This document shows, piece by piece, positions 59,813 to 64,000 of a stretch of DNA of 64,000 bases (its first letter is position 1; each line of letters begins with the position of its first letter). This stretch comes from Cupriavidus numazuensis (GTDB lineage Bacteria > Pseudomonadota > Gammaproteobacteria > Burkholderiales > Burkholderiaceae), in assembly GCF_905397435.1 (NCBI RefSeq), contig NZ_CAJPVI010000042.1, forward strand, positions 1-64,000, given 5' to 3'. Both the position numbers and the translations under genes were made by a program. The notes below the pieces were generated by a model. That model was not told the origin of the DNA and searched no databases. It saw only the letters and a list, made by a program, of their open reading frames with translations.

Positions 59813-60560
59813 TCGCCGGCGTAGCCGGCGGGGGTTCTGTGGATGAGATTGAGGTATCGCTCGTGGCTCGCACCGCTGTTTCGCCGGCGTAGCCGGCGAC
59901 CTACTCTTTTGTCCGAGCGACAAAAGAGTAGGCAGAAAAGCGCGTCGTTGCCGCTGGCCATCAATTCCACGGCGGCAGTGGTTCAAGGGGCTTTGGACGC
60001 CTGCGATGGTGGTCGGCCGTTCGACCCTGCTACGCCATGTGAGTCAGAACCTGTGCCTTGCGCGGCACGGCTTTTGGACGATCCCCAAGACGGACTCGGG
60101 TACAGCGTTTCAAGCAGGGCGGTGGTGGGACGCCTTCGGCTGCGCTGCGCGCGCGTCGTCGTCTGGGGGCAAGCTCATCAGCGTGGCTGGCGCCGGAGTC
60201 CCCCTTCCAGTTCCTGATGTCCTGTCTCTACGCGCATGCAATGCGCCCGAGGCTTCGTCACTGAGGCGAGGTTAGGACTAGACTTCACCGGACTTACTCC
60301 GAGCCGCGCGTAGCGCAGCCGTAGGCGTCCCCGTGAAGGCGTTGTTAGTAGGGACCACTCCGTAATCCGGGTTCGCTCGTACGCGCTGTCCCACCCCGAT
60401 CATCTACGCGGCAGGCAGTCCAGCGGTCCTCTGATGCCCCAATGGCATTGAGCCCTTGTTTGACCACGTAAACGCGCTTTTGCCTCCTTTTGTCGCTCGG
60501 ACAAAAGGAGGTCGCCGGCTACGCCGGCGAAACAACAGCGTCCGCCAAGAGCGACAACCC
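59813..60560. repeat. Non-coding element bounded by long imperfect inverted repeats
   Basis: Two arms of about 80-90 bp (59856-59945 and 60474-60556) are inverted copies of each other. A 24-bp stretch around CGCCGGCGTAGCCGGCG is identical in both (59879-59902; 60509-60532). Each arm also contains its own stem: CCTACTCTTTTGTC/GACAAAAGAGTAGG with loop CGAGC (59900-59932), and CCTCCTTTTGTC/GACAAAAGGAGG with loop GCTCG (60483-60511). A third copy of the 18-bp core lies at 59813-59830. The central 530 bp, like the whole 59765-60645 gap, has no gene that I can support. It may be a MITE-like or REP-type element. Confidence 0.75.
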
Positions 60561-60645
60561 CACAATTCGGCGAAGACCCTTTTTTATCGGTACTGCGGCT
60601 CTGCGCGGTGCCGCTTGTCAGGCAGGACTCGATATCCGCCGGCGC

Positions 60646-62037
60646 TCAGGCCACCTTATCGGCTTTACCTGCGGCCTGGGCGAAACGCGCCAGGAACTTG
60701 TCGAGCAGGAAAGGCTCCGTGTGCCGATCTTCCGCGCTTTCCTTGCGGCGGATCGCGTTGCGTACCAGCAGCGACCCGAGATAGCGCACCGGCTCCGGAG
60801 GAAATTGGCCACGCGGCCCCTTCGCCAGCCCTGAACGCGTCCAGGCATTGTCCTCGCCCAGCGCCAGCGACGACAGCATCTGGCCGCCCATATAGCTTGG
60901 CGCCACGCCATTGCCGGAATAGCCGAACCCATAGGAGATTGCGCGGTTTCCGTTCAGGTAGCCGAAGAACGGGAAGCCGGTCGACGAGCGGTCCGAGGGG
61001 CCATTCCAGCTGGCAATCACGGGCACATCGCTCAAGGCCGGGAAGAACGCACGCAAGCTTTGCGTGAGCATCGTCTCGTATGGCGATGCCTGATTGAAGA
61101 CCGGCACGATGCGCCCGCGGTAGGAGAACGTGTTGCCGCCCTTGCCAAGCATGAGCCGCCCGTCGCAGGTGGTGCGGTAGTAGTAGACGAAGGTGCGCGA
61201 ATCCAGCACCGAGGTGCCGTGATCGAGCCCGATGCTGGCCAGCAGGTCGGGACAGCGGTCCGTCATGATCATGTCGCTCGACACAATGGCCACCGAGCGC
61301 TCGAACTGCGGGAACAGCGTTGGCATCCAGGCATTGAGCGCGAGCACAACGTGGTCGGCTTCCACGCGTCCGCTCGGCGTAACGACCGCGGGTCGCGCGG
61401 CATCGACCACGGAAATCATCGGCGAGCGCTCATGGATGTCGATGCCCTGGCTCAACGCCACGCGACGCAGGCCACGCACCAGCTTGCCCGGATGCACCGT
61501 GCCGGCCAACGGTGAATAGAAGCCGGAGCGGTTGCGGGCAGAGCCCGTTCGCGTGGCAACCTCGCCGCTGCTCAGGCGCTGCCAGCTATTGAGCCCCCAG
61601 TCCTCCAGCGCCTTCACGACCGGATCGAGCAAACCTTCCTGGGCGGGATTGGTGGCGGTATAGATCGTGCCGTCCATGCGCAGATCGGCGTCGATACCAT
61701 GCAGGCGGCAGAAATCCGCGATAGCGGGAATCGCATCCTCGGACGCCCGTACCAGCCGCATGGCTTCGGCCTCACCGAACAGCCGGGTCAACGTAAAGAG
61801 CTTGGTGGACCACGTCAGCATGCAACCGCCGTTGCGTCCGCTTGCGCCTGCGCCGCAGATATCGGCCTCGAGAATCGTAATTCTCGCGGAAGGGCGCTTT
61901 CGCTTGAGTTGCAGCGCTGTCCAAAGCCCGGTGAACCCGCCACCTACGATGCAGATGTCAGCCTGGTGGGTTCCGCGCAAGGCGGGGGCAAGATCGGTAT
62001 CACCGAGAAGGGCCTGTTCTAGCCAGAAGGGGCGCAT
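60646..62037 (-). CDS. FAD-dependent amine/amino-acid oxidoreductase (DAO family), AEP-associated
   Basis: A 463-residue flavoenzyme of the DAO/glycine-oxidase group. The FAD motif is IVGGGFTGLWTALQLKRK (about 30-47), followed by the acidic ILEADICGAGASGRNGGCML typical of this group; NGPSDRSSTGFPFFGYLNG and SYGFGYSGNGVAPSYMGGQM close the FAD site. GGAG precedes the ATG. Close to a phn cluster, DAO-type enzymes of the PbfC/PbfD kind oxidise N-substituted or free AEP in other bacteria. Such a role is a good guess here, but about 1 kb and a repeat element separate it from phnW and it has its own promoter region with GAGAGCTCTC near 62056. Confidence 0.85.
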   Translation of the reverse strand: MRPFWLEQALLGDTDLAPALRGTHQADICIVGGGFTGLWTALQLKRKRPSARITILEADICGAGASGRNGGCMLTWSTKLFTLTRLFGEAEAMRLVRASEDAIPAIADFCRLHGIDADLRMDGTIYTATNPAQEGLLDPVVKALEDWGLNSWQRLSSGEVATRTGSARNRSGFYSPLAGTVHPGKLVRGLRRVALSQGIDIHERSPMISVVDAARPAVVTPSGRVEADHVVLALNAWMPTLFPQFERSVAIVSSDMIMTDRCPDLLASIGLDHGTSVLDSRTFVYYYRTTCDGRLMLGKGGNTFSYRGRIVPVFNQASPYETMLTQSLRAFFPALSDVPVIASWNGPSDRSSTGFPFFGYLNGNRAISYGFGYSGNGVAPSYMGGQMLSSLALGEDNAWTRSGLAKGPRGQFPPEPVRYLGSLLVRNAIRRKESAEDRHTEPFLLDKFLARFAQAAGKADKVA

Positions 62038-62155
62038 GGAGTTCTCCGAGGTTGAGAGCTCTCCTCAAATTACAACAATACGCCACAGTTTGCAACAAAA
62101 TGACACAGGCTCCGTGCCGTCGGGGATGGGACGGTTCACGCGCTAATGCGGTCAG

Positions 62156-63397
62156 CTACCCTTTCACGCACACCACCTGCCTGAGCGTGTGCACGACCTC
62201 GACGAGGTCCGACTGTGCCGCCATCACCGCATCGATGTCCTTGTAGGCCATCGGGATCTCGTCGATCACGGCGGCGTCCTTGCGGCATTCCACGCCTTCG
62301 GTGGCGCGCACCTGGTCGGCGACGCTGAAGCGGCGCTTCGCCTCGGTACGGCTCATGGTGCGACCCGCACCGTGGCTGCACGAGCAGAACGACTCCGGGT
62401 TGCCCTTGCCCCGCACGATGAACGAGCGCGCGCCCATGGACCCCGGAATGATGCCAAGCTCGCCCTCGCGCGCGCTCACCGCGCCCTTGCGCGTGACCAG
62501 CACGTCCTGGCCGAAATGGCGCTCTTTCTGTACGTAGTTGTGGTGGCAGTTCACTGCCTGCGCCTCCGTGCTGAACGGCTTGCCGATGACGCGCCGCGCG
62601 GCGGCCAGCACGTTCGCCATCATCAGCTCGCGGTTGCGCCGCGCGAACTGCTGCGCCCAGGACACGGCGAACACGTAGTCGTTATAGTGCTCCGACCCTT
62701 CGGTCAGGTACGCGAGGTCGCGGTCCGGCAGGTTGGCCAGGTGCCGGCGCATGTCCTGCTGCGCCAGCGCGATGAAGGTCGTGCCAATCGCGTTGCCCAC
62801 GCCGCGCGAGCCGGAATGCAGCATGAACCAGACGGCATCGGTCTCGTCGAGGCAGACTTCGATGAAGTGATTGCCGGTGCCGAGCGTGCCGAGATGGCTG
62901 CGGTTGTTGGTGCGGGCGAGCTGGGGATACTTGTCGGTGATGCGGCGGAAGTCTGCGGCCATCTCGGCCCAGACGCTGTCGACCGGCTCCGGCACCTTTC
63001 CCCACGCGCCTTCGTCGTGCCGCCCGCGCTGTGCGGTGCGGCCATGCGGCACCGCGTGTTCGATCGCGCTACGCAACGGGCCAAGGCTGTCCGGCAGGTC
63101 CGATGCGCGCAACGATGTGCGCAACGATGTGCGCACGGCCATCATGCCGCAGCCGATATCGACGCCGACTGCCGCCGGAATCACAGCACCCACCGTAGGA
63201 ATCACCGAGCCGATCGTCGAGCCCTTGCCGAGGTGCACATCGGGCATCACCGCGAGATGGCGGAAGATGAACGGCATCTGCGCGGTATTGGCGAGCTGGC
63301 GGCGCGCCTCTTCCTCCACGGGCACGCCCCGGGTCCACATCTTGACCGGGTGGCCCTTGTCAGTCTTCAGCAGCTCGTAGCGGGCCTGTTGCGTCAT
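62156..63397 (-). CDS. rtcB: RtcB-type RNA ligase
   Basis: A 413-residue GTP- and manganese-dependent ligase joining 2',3'-cyclic-phosphate (or 3'-phosphate) RNA ends to 5'-OH ends. The metal site has PDVHLGKG, DIGCGM (Cys83, equal to Cys78 of E. coli), NHFIEV and LHSGSRGVGN; the guanylated catalytic His is His342 in CSCSHGAGR (E. coli His337). The start follows GGAG. A tandem 12-bp repeat inside the gene gives RTSLRTSLR at about 89-97. No rtcA or rtcR is in view, so it may act in RNA repair on its own or be controlled from a distance. Confidence 0.94.
   Translation of the reverse strand: MTQQARYELLKTDKGHPVKMWTRGVPVEEEARRQLANTAQMPFIFRHLAVMPDVHLGKGSTIGSVIPTVGAVIPAAVGVDIGCGMMAVRTSLRTSLRASDLPDSLGPLRSAIEHAVPHGRTAQRGRHDEGAWGKVPEPVDSVWAEMAADFRRITDKYPQLARTNNRSHLGTLGTGNHFIEVCLDETDAVWFMLHSGSRGVGNAIGTTFIALAQQDMRRHLANLPDRDLAYLTEGSEHYNDYVFAVSWAQQFARRNRELMMANVLAAARRVIGKPFSTEAQAVNCHHNYVQKERHFGQDVLVTRKGAVSAREGELGIIPGSMGARSFIVRGKGNPESFCSCSHGAGRTMSRTEAKRRFSVADQVRATEGVECRKDAAVIDEIPMAYKDIDAVMAAQSDLVEVVHTLRQVVCVKG
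63107..63135. repeat. 12-bp tandem duplication inside rtcB
   Basis: GCGCAACGATGT occurs twice in a row, followed by the first five bases of a third copy. It is in frame and produces the repeated TSLR residues, so the ligase stays open. Confidence 0.8.
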
Positions 63398-63690
63398 GGA
63401 ATCACTCCGGGTTGAACGGACTGCAGTTTAGACGCTGCTGCTGACCATCCAATCCCGAAGTGAAGCAAGGAGCGTCTCGAACGCCGCCGGGCTACCTGCT
63501 ACCTGCGTCGGCGGGACAGGCTCACCGGCCCTTCCCTGTTCCGGCCCACGCCTTGACATCGCCCGCTTTGCCGCTCACCGAATACAGCGGCGCGATGGTG
63601 GGCATCAAGCATACGTTCTGACGGAAGCACGCTCCGCAGTGGCGGAAGACTTCGCGCGGCAGGCTGGCATCCACCTGCCGCGCGATGCCA

Positions 63691-64000
63691 TTACGCCATG
63701 GCGATACGCCCCGAAGCCTGAACCGCCCGCTTGCCCGGCTCATGCCTTGCGTGCGATTCGCCAGGCAGCCGGAAGACCGACACCAGTTCGTTCAGTTCGC
63801 GCCCCTGTTCCTCGAGAGAGCGCGAAGCCGACGCCGACTCGCTGACGAGCGATGCATTGTGCTGGGTGACCTGGTCGATCTGGACGATCGCCTGGTTCAC
63901 CTGCTCGATGCCGCGTCCCTGTTCCGACGATGCGGTGGCAATCTCTTCGACGATGGCCATGACCTGGGCCACGGCCTGTGTGACGGATGCCATGGCGTGT
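63691..64000 (-). CDS. Methyl-accepting chemotaxis protein, C-terminal end (partial)
   Basis: Only the end of a chemoreceptor lies in the window; the gene continues past the right edge. The visible part shows the helical signalling domain: AQVMAIVEEIATASSEQGRG, then IEQVNQAIVQIDQVTQHNAS and LVSESASASRSLEEQGREL, the usual heptad pattern before the tip region ends. It then closes with a basic, disordered tail. No CheR-type pentapeptide is seen. The frame is open from the edge. Confidence 0.9.
   Translation of the reverse strand, partial: HAMASVTQAVAQVMAIVEEIATASSEQGRGIEQVNQAIVQIDQVTQHNASLVSESASASRSLEEQGRELNELVSVFRLPGESHARHEPGKRAVQASGRIAMA

Noticed and set aside
59507..60217. Several open frames within the repeat-bounded element
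   Set aside because: None has a ribosome site, a family motif or a sensible composition; they also cross the inverted-repeat arms.

Overview
The window is high-GC DNA from a betaproteobacterium of the Burkholderiaceae, most likely Cupriavidus or a close Ralstonia relative. That placement is an inference from gene content: a CzcCBA-type metal efflux operon, two Bug-family solute receptors, AcnB, an ordered fliLMNOPQR block and many LysR regulators. No contamination or prophage is visible, and no rRNA or CRISPR array is present. Most genes are complete; only the chemotaxis receptor at the right edge is cut off.

Layout. 0-7 kb: a CsbD-like stress protein, a secreted protein with three CD-x3-G-x2-KD-x-C repeats, and czcCBA. 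7-16 kb: mixed metabolic genes on the minus strand (acyl-CoA dehydrogenase, a DUF4160/DUF2442 pair, LysR, a DUF1254 lipoprotein, a methyltransferase, a PQQ-type sugar dehydrogenase, a GST). 16-17 kb: a decayed response-regulator fragment and a tRNA-Asn/Gly/Thr operon with its promoter. 17-22 kb: an AidB-like acyl-CoA dehydrogenase, a CaiB-type CoA-transferase and a Bug receptor, opposed by a divergent LysR gene. 22-26 kb: proline iminopeptidase, GST, an oxygen-binding diiron (ODP) type metallo-beta-lactamase-fold gene followed by a flavodoxin-like gene behind a perfect operator-like dyad, YCII, and mazEF with a 14-bp inverted repeat. 26-35 kb: LysR/SDR pair, orphan sulfonate-type binding protein, MscS-like channel, TorF-type porin, cytochrome c. 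35-42 kb: a Bug-PhzF-RidA operon with overlapping genes, AraC regulator, tandem molbindin, a YjfB-like protein, an XRE antitoxin remnant and an alpha/beta hydrolase. 42-50 kb: acnB and fliLMNOPQR. 49.6-62 kb: a 2-aminoethylphosphonate (AEP) catabolic island. 62-64 kb: rtcB and the end of a chemotaxis receptor.

The most coherent system is the AEP island. A divergent control region with several dyads separates phnR, phnA, phnY and ald on one strand from phnS-phnT-phnU-phnW on the other. The ABC transporter would import AEP. PhnW transfers its amino group to pyruvate, giving phosphonoacetaldehyde and alanine. PhnY oxidises the aldehyde to phosphonoacetate, and PhnA splits that to acetate and phosphate. 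Ald would turn alanine back into pyruvate and so close the amino-acceptor cycle. An FAD-dependent amine oxidase-like gene lies about 1 kb beyond phnW, across a non-coding element bounded by long inverted repeats.

Two other places deserve attention: the ODP/flavodoxin gene pair, which looks like a flavodiiron protein split into two genes with one iron ligand changed, and the repeat-bounded element at 59.8-60.6 kb.
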